This document shows positions 32,643 to 41,165 of a DNA stretch of 64,000 nt, one piece after another. A program made the translations under genes and the position numbers. The stretch is taken from the NCBI GenBank assembly GCA_029202985.1, contig CP119316.1, positions 1,302,001 through 1,366,000 of the forward strand. The letters run 5' to 3'. The DNA is from Candidatus Andeanibacterium colombiense (GTDB lineage: Bacteria > Pseudomonadota > Alphaproteobacteria > Sphingomonadales > Sphingomonadaceae). Under the pieces are notes generated by a model. That model did not search any database. It saw only the letters and a list, made by a program, of their open reading frames with translations, and was not told the DNA's origin. Positions within the stretch are counted from its first letter, which is position 1, and the number at the start of each line of letters is the position of its first letter.

Positions 32643-32724
32643 AGCCCACCCCCTTGGATAACCATGCAATCGACTCATTCTCCGGCGCGGGAGGATATCC
32701 CGCGCCGGAGGTTTGAAGCGGCGA

Positions 32725-33258
32725 CTAGCTTGAAGACGGGCCGAAATAATCCTCGGCGGTGTCGGTGAAACCGAGGAACGCCTCATACGAAAGGTCTAGC
32801 GCCTCGTAGCCGATGCCCTTGACCCCGGTCGCGATCGGCAGCTCGATGCAGGCATTGCCGTCGGCATCCAGGTAGCTCTTGCCGAAGAAGTAATCGCGGC
32901 TGACCGCGTTGACCTTCTCCAGGTCGGCTTCGGAGTAATCCGAATAGCAGGCGCGGAACTCGATCGCGTCGCACTTGCTGTGATCGTCCTCGCAGTAGAA
33001 CAGCACCGTGTAGTAATTGTTGCTCTCGGTCAGCACCGGGTTGCCGGCGTCGTTCTTGCCGCTTTCCATCTTGTCGCCCTTGGTGGCGAGATAATCGATC
33101 ACCGACTGGACGTCGTTGGCGCTGACCAGCGCGGTGCCGACCTTGCTGCCGGCAACGGTGGCCGCATGGGCCGGGGCCGCCGCGAGCGCGAGCAGCGCCA
33201 GCGAAGCGGCAAGCACGTCGGACAAACGACGCGCGATGAAATTCGGTGCAAGGTTCAT
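32725..33258 (-). CDS. secreted YbjN-domain protein (paralogue 3)
   Basis: A 177-residue YbjN-domain protein. The signal is NFIARRLSDVLAASLALLAL, followed by AAAPAHAATVAGSKVG. The domain shows VSANDVQSVIDYLATKGDKM, YTVLFYCEDDHSKCDAIEFR, ACYSDYSEADLEKVNAVSRD and VKGIGYEALDLSYEAFLGFT. GGAG lies just upstream of ATG 33258. It is part of a tandem pair with the gene at 32112. Confidence 0.82.
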   Translation of the reverse strand: MNLAPNFIARRLSDVLAASLALLALAAAPAHAATVAGSKVGTALVSANDVQSVIDYLATKGDKMESGKNDAGNPVLTESNNYYTVLFYCEDDHSKCDAIEFRACYSDYSEADLEKVNAVSRDYFFGKSYLDADGNACIELPIATGVKGIGYEALDLSYEAFLGFTDTAEDYFGPSSS

Positions 33259-33343
33259 GATAGCTCCAACCAATCCCGGGCGACCGGCATGATCGCCCCG
33301 TCCCGCGGGCTGCCTAACACGAACCGCCCGGCTGGACTTGGCG

Positions 33344-33931
33344 TTATGCGCCAGCCTGCCAGCCGGCGATCGCGGGGACCGGATGGACCAGCATCAATAT
33401 GTTGAGCGTCAGATTGTCGCGGATCATCGCGAGGCAGAACAGTTCCAGCGCCACTGCCAGCGCGACGCTGGCCCACACCGGCAGGCGGCTCGCGAGCAGG
33501 AAGCCGATCACCATCCAGCCTATGTCGGACATCGAATTGACGATGCTGTCGCCCGAATAGCCCCAGCTGACCGTCACTTCGCGGTAGCGGTTTATGATGA
33601 TCGGCGAATTCTCGAGCACTTCCCAAAAGCCTTCGAAAGCGACCGCGATCGGCAGCGCCCATTTTGTCGGCAGCCCGCCGAACACTTTCCAGCGGCGCCA
33701 CAGGATGTGGGCAAAGAAATAGAACAGCAGCCCGTGGATCAGGTGGCTGGCCGAATACCAGTCGGTGATCATCTGGCTGTTCTCGGGCGCCTGGACCACG
33801 CCCTGCCAGAATTCGATCCTGCCGCAGGCGCAGATCGGCGGGCGTCCCATCGCGAACAATATCGCGAGAACGCTCGCGAAGGCGAACACCGTGGCGATCA
33901 ATGCGCGGCGATTGGGCAGTAGACTGGTCAT
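33344..33931 (-). CDS. DUF2585 (UPF0314) membrane protein
   Basis: A 195-residue protein with about five hydrophobic segments. Family features are CACGRIEFWQGVVQAPENSQ, WYSASHLIHGLLFYFFAHIL, AFEGFWEVLENSPIIINRYR and GYSGDSIVNSMSDIGWMVIG. The function is unknown. The ATG at 33931 is chosen because the frame upstream of it is basic and lacks a ribosome site. Confidence 0.9.
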   Translation of the reverse strand: MTSLLPNRRALIATVFAFASVLAILFAMGRPPICACGRIEFWQGVVQAPENSQMITDWYSASHLIHGLLFYFFAHILWRRWKVFGGLPTKWALPIAVAFEGFWEVLENSPIIINRYREVTVSWGYSGDSIVNSMSDIGWMVIGFLLASRLPVWASVALAVALELFCLAMIRDNLTLNILMLVHPVPAIAGWQAGA

Positions 33932-33999
33932 CGCCGATGACTGCACGGGAACTTTACTTACCGCAAGCAACCGCAATTGCCTTTTGACGAACCGCATTT

Positions 34000-34607
34000 A
34001 TGCCGGTCTTCATGCGATCCTTATTCCTGGCTGCGTTCGCCGCGGCACTCCTATTGAATCCGCTGACCGCGGCGCCGGCAGCCGAGCAGTCAGCCACGCA
34101 ACCCGCTCCCGATGCGGAAACCGATGTTTATGACGATATCTATGCATCGCTGCAGGAAGGTGTCGCGTAAAAGCCGAGTATCGTCCCAAGATGATCGCGG
34201 TGCTGCAGGAGCGGCTGACCGTGGACGAAACGCGCTCCGTAGCGTCCTTCTATCGCTCGCCGCTGGGCCGGAAGCTGCTTGCCGGAGTCAGCAAGAATTA
34301 CGACATCGACAGCACCGTGCGGTCCGCCGCCAAAAACCCCGACGCGCCCGTCGATGCCAAGGAATTAGGCAAGGACCTCAATCGCACCGGAATCCAGGCT
34401 TACCTCGCGCTTACCAAGGACGAGCGGGCGGAGGTCGATCGACTCGCCCTCGACACCCCGGGGCTCGCCAAACTTGCCGCCGCGCAGCCCGCGCTGATGG
34501 CGGTGCGCGCCGAAATGGAGAACGCGCCGCTGACCGCTGACGAGCGGGAGCATTTCAACCAAATCCTGAAACACGCATTCAGCGCACAGCCTGACCCGAT
34601 AAATTAA
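34000..34607 (+). pseudogene. frameshifted DUF2059-domain exported protein
   Basis: Two pieces of one gene in different frames. 34000-34170 encodes a signal peptide (RSLFLAAFAAALLLNPLTAA) and a short mature start ending EGVA-stop. From about 34173 another frame continues with KAEYRPKMIAVLQERLTVDE, TRSVASFYRSPLGRKLL (the DUF2059 signature) and stops at 34607. The break is at the TAAAA around 34168-34172, where one extra or two fewer bases would restore the frame. The downstream ATG 34191 has no ribosome site. It is either a real pseudogene or a sequencing error in a homopolymer. Confidence 0.7.
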
Positions 34608-34652
34608 CGCGCAAGCGTTGCACCACTCTCCCCATCGTCTACGAAGGCTTTC

Positions 34653-35852
34653 ATGGACGGAGGCAAGGTTGACATCGCAATCATCGGCGGCGGGCTCGCG
34701 GGGGGCCTGATCGCCGCCGCGCTCGCCCGGCACCGGCCCGAGGTATCGATCGCGCTGGTCGAAGCTGGCGGCACGCTGGGTGGCAACCACCGCTGGAGCT
34801 GGTTCGCGAGCGATATCCAGCCCGAAGGTGCCGAGCTGCTCGGCGCCTTTCCGCACACAGCGTGGGACGAGGGCTACGATGTCCGCTTCCCCGGCCTGAC
34901 CCGCACTCTTCCGACCCCCTACTGCTCGCTCGGCTCCGCCGATTTCGATGCCGGGCTGCGCGCGCTGCTGCCTGAAGGCACGATCTATACGGCCACCCGC
35001 GCGCTGGTGCTGGACGACAATGAAATCACGCTCGAAGGCGGGGAGCGGCTCGCGGCCAAGGCGGTGATCGACTGCCGCGGACAAGGCCCTTCGCCTCACC
35101 TGACCGGCGGCTGGCAAGTGTTCTACGGCCGCCATATGCGCACCGCCGAGCCGCACGGCCTGACCCGGCCGGTGATCATGGACGCGACGGTGGAGCAATA
35201 TGCCGCCTATCGCTTCGTCTATGTCCTGCCGCTCGGCCCGGACGAGATTTTCGTCGAGGACACCTATTACACCGACAGCCCCGAACTCGACCGCGATGCG
35301 CTGGCCGGGCGGGTGAGTGCCTATTGCGCGCGCCACGGCTGGGCGGGCGAGACCCTGGGCGAGGAAACCGGCGTCCTGCCCGTGGTCGACGGGGGGAGCT
35401 TCGGCGGCTTCACCGGTGAGCATCGCGCACCCGGCGTCGCCCGGGCCGGCGCGCGCGGCGGGTTCTTCCATCCGCTGACATCCTACTCGTTGCCCCAGGC
35501 GGTCGAGACCGCGCTGGCGATCGCGCATTCGCTCGATCTCGGCGGCCCGGCCATCGTCGTGCTGCTGGAGGAGAGGGCGGAGGCGCATTGGCGCAAGACC
35601 GGCTTCTACCGCATGCTCGCGCGGATGCTGTTCGGCGCGGCGGTGCCGGGCGAGCGGTGGAAGATCTTCGCGCGCTTCTATGGCCTTAACGGGCCGCTGA
35701 TCGAACGCTTCTACGCGGCCAATTCGAGCCTCGCCGACAAGCTCCGCATTCTCCTCGGCAAGCCGCCGGTCCCGCTCGGCAAGGCGTTCGGCGCATTGTT
35801 TTCCGAAGGCCGGCCGCTCGAGATCGTTCACGATCCCGAGGAAGTGGCATGA
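34653..35852 (+). CDS. crtY: lycopene beta-cyclase CrtY
   Basis: A 399-residue bacterial CrtY-type cyclase that closes both ends of lycopene to beta-rings. The dinucleotide motif is VDIAIIGGGLAGGLIAAALA; the substrate-face motifs are GGNHRWSWFASD, then RFVYVLPLGPDEIFVEDTYY and a GGSFGGFTG stretch. This is the head of a five-gene operon in which all junctions overlap by 4 bp. The promoter region is only 45 bp from the DUF2059 remnant. Confidence 0.95.
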   Translation: MDGGKVDIAIIGGGLAGGLIAAALARHRPEVSIALVEAGGTLGGNHRWSWFASDIQPEGAELLGAFPHTAWDEGYDVRFPGLTRTLPTPYCSLGSADFDAGLRALLPEGTIYTATRALVLDDNEITLEGGERLAAKAVIDCRGQGPSPHLTGGWQVFYGRHMRTAEPHGLTRPVIMDATVEQYAAYRFVYVLPLGPDEIFVEDTYYTDSPELDRDALAGRVSAYCARHGWAGETLGEETGVLPVVDGGSFGGFTGEHRAPGVARAGARGGFFHPLTSYSLPQAVETALAIAHSLDLGGPAIVVLLEERAEAHWRKTGFYRMLARMLFGAAVPGERWKIFARFYGLNGPLIERFYAANSSLADKLRILLGKPPVPLGKAFGALFSEGRPLEIVHDPEEVA

Positions 35853-37402
35853 GCACCACCGGCACTGCATCCCCGATCGGCGTGAGCGCCGCGAACGAGC
35901 TCCAGCAGCACGCCGGTGCCGGCGGCAAGAACGCCTGCGTGATCGGTGCCGGCTTCGGCGGGCTGGCGCTGGCGATCCGGCTGCAATCGGCCGGGGTGCG
36001 GACCACCGTGGTCGAAGCGCGCGACAAGCCCGGCGGGCGCGCCTATGTGTGGGAGAAGGACGGCTTCACCTTCGACGCCGGGCCGACCGTGATCACCGAT
36101 CCGGACTGCCTGCGCGAGCTGTGGGCGCTGTCCGGCCATCACATGGCGGACGACGTCGAGCTGGTCCCGGTCCACCCGTTCTACCGGCTGAGCTGGCCCG
36201 ACGGGACCAATTTCGACTATTCGAACGACGATACCGCATTGCGTTCCGAAATCGCCAAGATCTCGCCGGAGGACATCGCCGGCTACGAGGATTTCCTCGA
36301 ATATGCCGCGGGCGTATGGATGGAAGGCTACGTGAAGCTCGGCGCGGTTCCGTTCCTCGATTTCGCATCGATGATCAAGGCGGCGCCGGCGCTGGCGAAG
36401 TACCAGGCGTGGCGCTCGGTCTATTCGATCGCCTCCAAATACTTTGCCTCGGAGAAACTGCGCGAGGCGTTCAGCTTCCACACGCTGCTGGTCGGCGGCA
36501 ACCCGATGAGCACCAGCGCGATCTATGCGCTGATCCACAAGATCGAACGCGACGGCGGCATGTGGTGGGCGCGCGGCGGGACCAACCGGCTGGTCGCGGC
36601 GATGGTGCGGCAGTTCGAGCGGCTCGGCGGCACCGTGCGGCTGGCCGACCCGGTCGTCCGGATCCACACGGTCGGCACCCACGCGACCGAGGTCGAGACC
36701 CGTAGCGGGTGGAAGGAACGCTTCAGCGCAATCGCCAGCAATGCCGACCTGATGCACACCTACCGCGACCTGCTGGGGGAGAATCTGCGGGGCAAGAAGG
36801 AAGCGCGCGCGCTCGCCCGCAAGCGCTGGTCGCCCAGCCTGTTCGTGGTCCATTTCGGGATCGAGGGCAGCTGGCCCGGCATCCCGCACCATTCGATCCT
36901 GTTCGGCCCGCGCTATGAAGGATTGCTCAAGGACATCTACGACTACGGCGTGCTGCCGGCCGATTTCTCGATCTATCTCCACCACCCGACCGTGACCGAC
37001 CCGTCTATGGCCCCGGCCGGCCACAGCACCTTCTATGCGCTGGTCCCGGTCGCGCACATGGGCAAGCTCGCGCTCGACTGGGAGCAGGTCGGGCCGGTGC
37101 TGGAGAAGCGCGTGCTCGACGAGGTCGCGCGGCGGCTGATCCCCGACCTGCATGACCGGATCGTGACCAAGTTCCATTATGCCCCGCGCGATTTCGCGCT
37201 CGACCTCAGCGCCCATGTCGGCAGCGCCTTCAGCCTCGAGCCCATTTTGACACAAAGCGCGTTTTTCCGGGCGCATAACCGCGACGACGTGATCAAAAAC
37301 CTGTATCTCGTCGGTGCAGGGACTCACCCGGGGGCGGGCATCCCGGGCGTGGTCGGCAGCGCGAAGGCGACCGCGAAACTGATGCTGGAGGATTTGCAGT
37401 GA
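35849..37402 (+). CDS. crtI: phytoene desaturase CrtI
   Basis: A 517-residue FAD-dependent desaturase converting phytoene to lycopene. The FAD motif is ACVIGAGFGGLALAIRLQSA, and the conserved C-terminal block is NLYLVGAGTHPGAGIPGVVG. The N-terminus has about 25 residues before the Rossmann motif, longer than many homologues. The ATG overlaps the crtY stop (ATGA). Confidence 0.96.
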   Translation: MSTTGTASPIGVSAANELQQHAGAGGKNACVIGAGFGGLALAIRLQSAGVRTTVVEARDKPGGRAYVWEKDGFTFDAGPTVITDPDCLRELWALSGHHMADDVELVPVHPFYRLSWPDGTNFDYSNDDTALRSEIAKISPEDIAGYEDFLEYAAGVWMEGYVKLGAVPFLDFASMIKAAPALAKYQAWRSVYSIASKYFASEKLREAFSFHTLLVGGNPMSTSAIYALIHKIERDGGMWWARGGTNRLVAAMVRQFERLGGTVRLADPVVRIHTVGTHATEVETRSGWKERFSAIASNADLMHTYRDLLGENLRGKKEARALARKRWSPSLFVVHFGIEGSWPGIPHHSILFGPRYEGLLKDIYDYGVLPADFSIYLHHPTVTDPSMAPAGHSTFYALVPVAHMGKLALDWEQVGPVLEKRVLDEVARRLIPDLHDRIVTKFHYAPRDFALDLSAHVGSAFSLEPILTQSAFFRAHNRDDVIKNLYLVGAGTHPGAGIPGVVGSAKATAKLMLEDLQ

Positions 37403-37842
37403 GATTGCCGATTGCGCTCGTCCTGGCCGTGGCCGCGATCCCTTCCGCCGTCGCGGCGGCGGACTGGAAAGAGGTCGACCGGCTGACCGGCGACGTCGCG
37501 GTCGAACTCGATCAAGGCAGCGTCTCCAAGGTACTCGACGGCGCCAACGAGGTGCTGCAGGCGACCTTCCGCCGTCAGATGCCGACCGGGATCATGGAAA
37601 GCGACGTTGCGATCGACTGCAAGGCAACGGCCGCCAAGCTGCGCGGGCTGCGCCTGGTCAACGGCGACAAGATCTACAACCAGCCGGTCTCGCCGACGCT
37701 CGAGTATCATCCGGTGAGCTTCGGCAGCGCCGATGCGATCTATTACAAGGCGCTGTGCGGCAAGGACATCGCGCCGCCGGAGAATTACGCGGCCGAGGCA
37801 CCGCCGGCGGACGCACCCGCTGCCGACACCGGCAGCCAATGA
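37399..37842 (+). CDS. small exported protein within the crt operon
   Basis: A 147-residue protein starting with GTG at 37399 (GTGA overlap with crtI). The signal is RLPIALVLAVAAIPSAVAAA. The mature part (DWKEVDRLTGDVAVELDQGS, VLQATFRRQMP, then a cysteine pair IDCKA and ALCGK) resembles the surface-adhesin E type of small periplasmic domain, with an Ala/Pro tail. It would be co-translated with the carotenoid enzymes. Its role is unknown. Confidence 0.7.
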   Translation: MRLPIALVLAVAAIPSAVAAADWKEVDRLTGDVAVELDQGSVSKVLDGANEVLQATFRRQMPTGIMESDVAIDCKATAAKLRGLRLVNGDKIYNQPVSPTLEYHPVSFGSADAIYYKALCGKDIAPPENYAAEAPPADAPAADTGSQ

Positions 37843-38423
37843 TCCACCGCCTCGCCGTCTATTGCGGGTCCGCGAACCCGGACGACCCGCGCTATCTCGC
37901 GCTCGCGCGGGAGGTCGGCGCGACGCTGGCGCAGCGCGGGATCGGGGTGGTCTATGGCGGCGGACGGCTGGGCCTGATGGGTGCGGTCGCTTCGGGTGCG
38001 CTCGAAGCCGGCGGCGAGGTGATCGGGGTGATCCCCGAGGCGCTGGTCGCGGCCGAGGTCGCCAATCCGGAATGCACCGAACTGGTGGTGGTTTCCACGA
38101 TGCACGAGCGCAAGCGCGCCTTCACCGACCGCGCGGACGGTTTCCTGACGATCCCCGGCGGGGTCGGGACGATGGACGAATTGTGGGAAGCGGTCAGCTG
38201 GGCGCAGCTCGGCTATCACGGCAAGCCGGTCGGGCTGCTCAACGCCTTCGGCTTCTTCGATCATCTGCTCGCATTCAACCGCCACATGGCCGAGGTCGGC
38301 TTCGTCCGCCCGGCCCACCAGGGCATCATCATCGCCGAGGAGCGGCTCGAATCCCTGCTCGAACGGATGGAAGCGCATGAACCCCACCGGCCGATCTTCG
38401 CGATGAAGGCGGAGGATCTGTGA
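37839..38423 (+). CDS. LOG-family cytokinin riboside 5'-monophosphate phosphoribohydrolase-like protein
   Basis: A 194-residue TIGR00730/LOG protein. The signature loop is LTIPGGVGTMDELWEAVSWA, with VYCGSANPDDPRYLALAREV at the start and VYGGGRLGLMGAVASGALEA. Relatives remove ribose-5-phosphate from cytokinin nucleotides or act on AMP. Its ATG overlaps the preceding stop and its stop overlaps the crtB GTG, so it is embedded between crtI and crtB. Confidence 0.92.
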   Translation: MIHRLAVYCGSANPDDPRYLALAREVGATLAQRGIGVVYGGGRLGLMGAVASGALEAGGEVIGVIPEALVAAEVANPECTELVVVSTMHERKRAFTDRADGFLTIPGGVGTMDELWEAVSWAQLGYHGKPVGLLNAFGFFDHLLAFNRHMAEVGFVRPAHQGIIIAEERLESLLERMEAHEPHRPIFAMKAEDL

Positions 38424-39424
38424 GCAAGGGCTACCGACCGCTAGTCACGTCGGACTGGGTGCGCGAGACCGTGCCGATCTCAGGCGGGAAGCGCCAGCGG
38501 CGGGTGCTGGTGATGCAGGCACGCGAGACGATCCGCGCAGGCTCGAAGAGCTTCGCCGCCGCGAGCCGGCTGTTCGACCGCACCACCCGCGAGCGTGTGT
38601 GGCTGCTCTATGCCTGGTGCCGGCGCTGCGACGATCTGACCGACGGCCAGCAGGGCGGCGGCGCATTGGGCGACCAGTCCAGGGTCAAGAAACGGGTCAA
38701 GGCGATCCGCGCGCTGACCGAGCGGGCGCTATCGGGCCAAGCGCCCGGCGACCCGGCCTTCGACAGCTTCGGTATCGTCGCGCGCGAAACCGGGATCACC
38801 CCGAAGATGGCGTCAGACGTCATCCGCGGCTTCGAACTCGACGCCGAGGGCTGGAAGCCGCAGACCGAAGCGGATCTGATGCGCTATTGCTTCCACGTCG
38901 CCGGAGCGGTCGGGGTGATGATGGCGGTGGTGATGGGCGTGTCGCCGCGGGACGAGGAAACGCTCGACCGCGCCTGCGACCTCGGCATCGCGTTCCAGCT
39001 CGCCAATATCGCGCGCGACGTGCTGGAGGATGACGCGGCCGGCCGCTGCTACCTGCCCGCCGAATGGCTCGCCGAGCTGAGGATCCCGCCCGACAAGCTC
39101 AGGCACAAGCGCTATCGCAAGAAACTCGCGACGCTGGCCGAGCGGCTCGCGGTGCTGGCGAAGCAGCACAAGCGCGCGGCGCTGGCCGGGACGAAAACCC
39201 TTGCCTTCCGCAAGCGTTGGGCGATCCGCTCCGCCGCCGGCATTTACGGCGCGATCGCGGTCGAGGTGGCCAAGCGCGGAGAAACGGCGTGGGACGCGCG
39301 GGTCAGCACCACGAAACTCGCCAAGGCGCGCTTCGTCGCGGGAGCGTTCTTCCGCTCGCTCCTGCCGGCGCCAAAACTCAAGCAGGTGCCTGCATGGAGC
39401 CGCTCGGCGATGGGCGAAGCCTAG
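38420..39424 (+). CDS. crtB: phytoene synthase CrtB
   Basis: A 334-residue squalene/phytoene synthase joining two GGPP molecules. Both aspartate-rich motifs are present: YAWCRRCDDLTDG and ANIARDVLEDDAAGRCYLP. The start is GTG 38420, overlapping the LOG stop. An in-frame ATG at 38513 would remove about 31 residues that precede the usual core. It is the last gene of the crt operon; genes for later modifications (crtZ and others) are not in the window. Confidence 0.94.
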   Translation: MSKGYRPLVTSDWVRETVPISGGKRQRRVLVMQARETIRAGSKSFAAASRLFDRTTRERVWLLYAWCRRCDDLTDGQQGGGALGDQSRVKKRVKAIRALTERALSGQAPGDPAFDSFGIVARETGITPKMASDVIRGFELDAEGWKPQTEADLMRYCFHVAGAVGVMMAVVMGVSPRDEETLDRACDLGIAFQLANIARDVLEDDAAGRCYLPAEWLAELRIPPDKLRHKRYRKKLATLAERLAVLAKQHKRAALAGTKTLAFRKRWAIRSAAGIYGAIAVEVAKRGETAWDARVSTTKLAKARFVAGAFFRSLLPAPKLKQVPAWSRSAMGEA

Positions 39425-39485
39425 GGCACTTGCCCCGGCCGCCCCACGCGGGCACTCTTGCCGCACAACGAGGGGAGAAGTTCGT

Positions 39486-41165
39486 ATGGCTCGGGAAGCC
39501 GATGGGGTTACGCGCGCTTCGGTGAAGGTCATCGCCGCATCCTCGCTCGGCACGGTGTTCGAGTGGTACGACTTCTATCTCTACGGCCTGCTCGCGACGA
39601 TCATCTCGGCGCAGTTCTTCTCGGGCGTGAACGAGACCACCGCCTTCATCCTCGCGCTCGCCGCCTTCGCCGCGGGCTTTGCGGTGCGGCCGTTCGGGGC
39701 GCTGGTGTTCGGGCGGGTCGGCGACCTGGTCGGGCGCAAATACACCTTCCTGGTGACGATGGGGATCATGGGCGCCTCGACCTTCACGGTCGGGCTGCTG
39801 CCGTCCTACGCAACGATCGGGGTCGCGGCGCCCCTGCTGCTGGTCGCGCTGCGGCTGCTGCAGGGCCTCGCGATCGGAGGCGAATACGGCGGCGCGGCGA
39901 TCTATGTCGCCGAGCATGCCCCGGAAGGCAAACGCGGCTTCTACACCAGCTTCATCCAGACCAATTCGACCGCCGGACTGTTCGCCGCGCTGCTGCTGGT
40001 GATCGGCCTGCGCGCGACGATGGCGCCGGACGCATTCGCCGATTGGGGCTGGCGCCTGCCGTTCCTGCTTTCGGCGGTGCTGCTCGCGATCTCGCTGTGG
40101 ATCCGCCTGCAACTCGCCGAAAGCCCGGTGTTTCAGAAGATGAAGGACGAAGGCGCGACCTCGGCGGCGCCGCTGTCCGAAGCCTTCGGCAAATGGAGCA
40201 ATCTGCGCTGGGGCGTGATCGCGCTGTTCGGCGCGGTCGCCGGGCAGGCAGTGATCTGGTACACCTCGCAATTCTACGCGCTGTTCTATCTCGAGCGCGT
40301 CCTCAAAGTCGATGGCGCGACGACCAACATATTGATCGCGATAGCACTGGCGATCGGTACGCCGCTCTATCTCCTGTTCGGCTGGCTGAGCGACCGGGTG
40401 GGACGCAAGCTTGTGATCATGGCCGGCCTGGCGCTGGGCGTCGTCACGCTCAATCCGCTGTTCACCGCACTCACCGCCGCGGCCAATCCGGCTTTGGCCG
40501 ATGCGCAGGCGACGGCGCCAGTAACCGTGGCCGCCGACCCGGAATACTGCTCCGTGCAGTTCGATCCGGTAGGCAGGAACAAGTTCGATACGACGGGGTG
40601 CGACGTTGCCAAATCGGCACTGGCAAAAGCCGGCATTCCTTATGCCGACGGGCGCCCAAAGGTGGAAAACCTTCTGATTGCCATCGAAACTTTCACCCCC
40701 CCTCAGCCGGTTCGGGTGAAGGTCGGCGATGTGGTGCTGCCGACGCTTGCCCCGGTAAAACCCTCAGCGGAAGAAGTCGCCGCCTTCAGAAGCGCTCTGA
40801 CTGGCGAACTTGCCAAGGCCGGCTATCCTGCGCAGGCGGACCCGGCCCGGATCGATTATCTCAGGGTTATCGCGATCCTGGTCGCGCTGCTGGTCCCGGT
40901 GACGATGACCTATGGGCCGCTCGCCGCGCTGCTGGTCGAGCTGTTCCCGACCCGCATCCGCTACACCGCACTCAGCCTGCCCTATCATATCGGCAACGGC
41001 TGGTTCGGGGGCTTCCTGCCGACCATCGCCTTCGCGATCGTTGCGGCGACCGGGAATATCTACGCCGGGCTGTGGTATCCGATCGGGGTCGCCGCGATGA
41101 CGCTGGTGGTCGGGCTGCTGTTCCTGCCGGAAACCTTCAGGCGCAGGATCGATCACGAGGGCTAG
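39486..41165 (+). CDS. MFS transporter, metabolite:H+ symporter (MHS) type with loop insertion
   Basis: A 559-residue carrier. It has MHS landmarks: VFEWYDFYLYGLLATIISAQ, GRVGDLVGRKYTFLVTMGIM, RLLQGLAIGGEYGGAAIYVA and the late PTRIRYTALSLPYHIGNGWF. Between about residues 335 and 457 a hydrophilic segment of some 120 residues interrupts the membrane part (it starts AADPEYCSVQFDPVGR and contains one more Cys). This segment has looser codon bias than its flanks. Ordinary MHS proteins are about 430 residues, so the insert is the main difference. The substrate is unknown. Confidence 0.88.
   Translation: MAREADGVTRASVKVIAASSLGTVFEWYDFYLYGLLATIISAQFFSGVNETTAFILALAAFAAGFAVRPFGALVFGRVGDLVGRKYTFLVTMGIMGASTFTVGLLPSYATIGVAAPLLLVALRLLQGLAIGGEYGGAAIYVAEHAPEGKRGFYTSFIQTNSTAGLFAALLLVIGLRATMAPDAFADWGWRLPFLLSAVLLAISLWIRLQLAESPVFQKMKDEGATSAAPLSEAFGKWSNLRWGVIALFGAVAGQAVIWYTSQFYALFYLERVLKVDGATTNILIAIALAIGTPLYLLFGWLSDRVGRKLVIMAGLALGVVTLNPLFTALTAAANPALADAQATAPVTVAADPEYCSVQFDPVGRNKFDTTGCDVAKSALAKAGIPYADGRPKVENLLIAIETFTPPQPVRVKVGDVVLPTLAPVKPSAEEVAAFRSALTGELAKAGYPAQADPARIDYLRVIAILVALLVPVTMTYGPLAALLVELFPTRIRYTALSLPYHIGNGWFGGFLPTIAFAIVAATGNIYAGLWYPIGVAAMTLVVGLLFLPETFRRRIDHEG

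Noticed and set aside
34191..34607. Independent gene starting at ATG 34191
   Set aside because: No ribosome site, and the upstream frame supplies the missing signal peptide; better read as one frameshifted gene.
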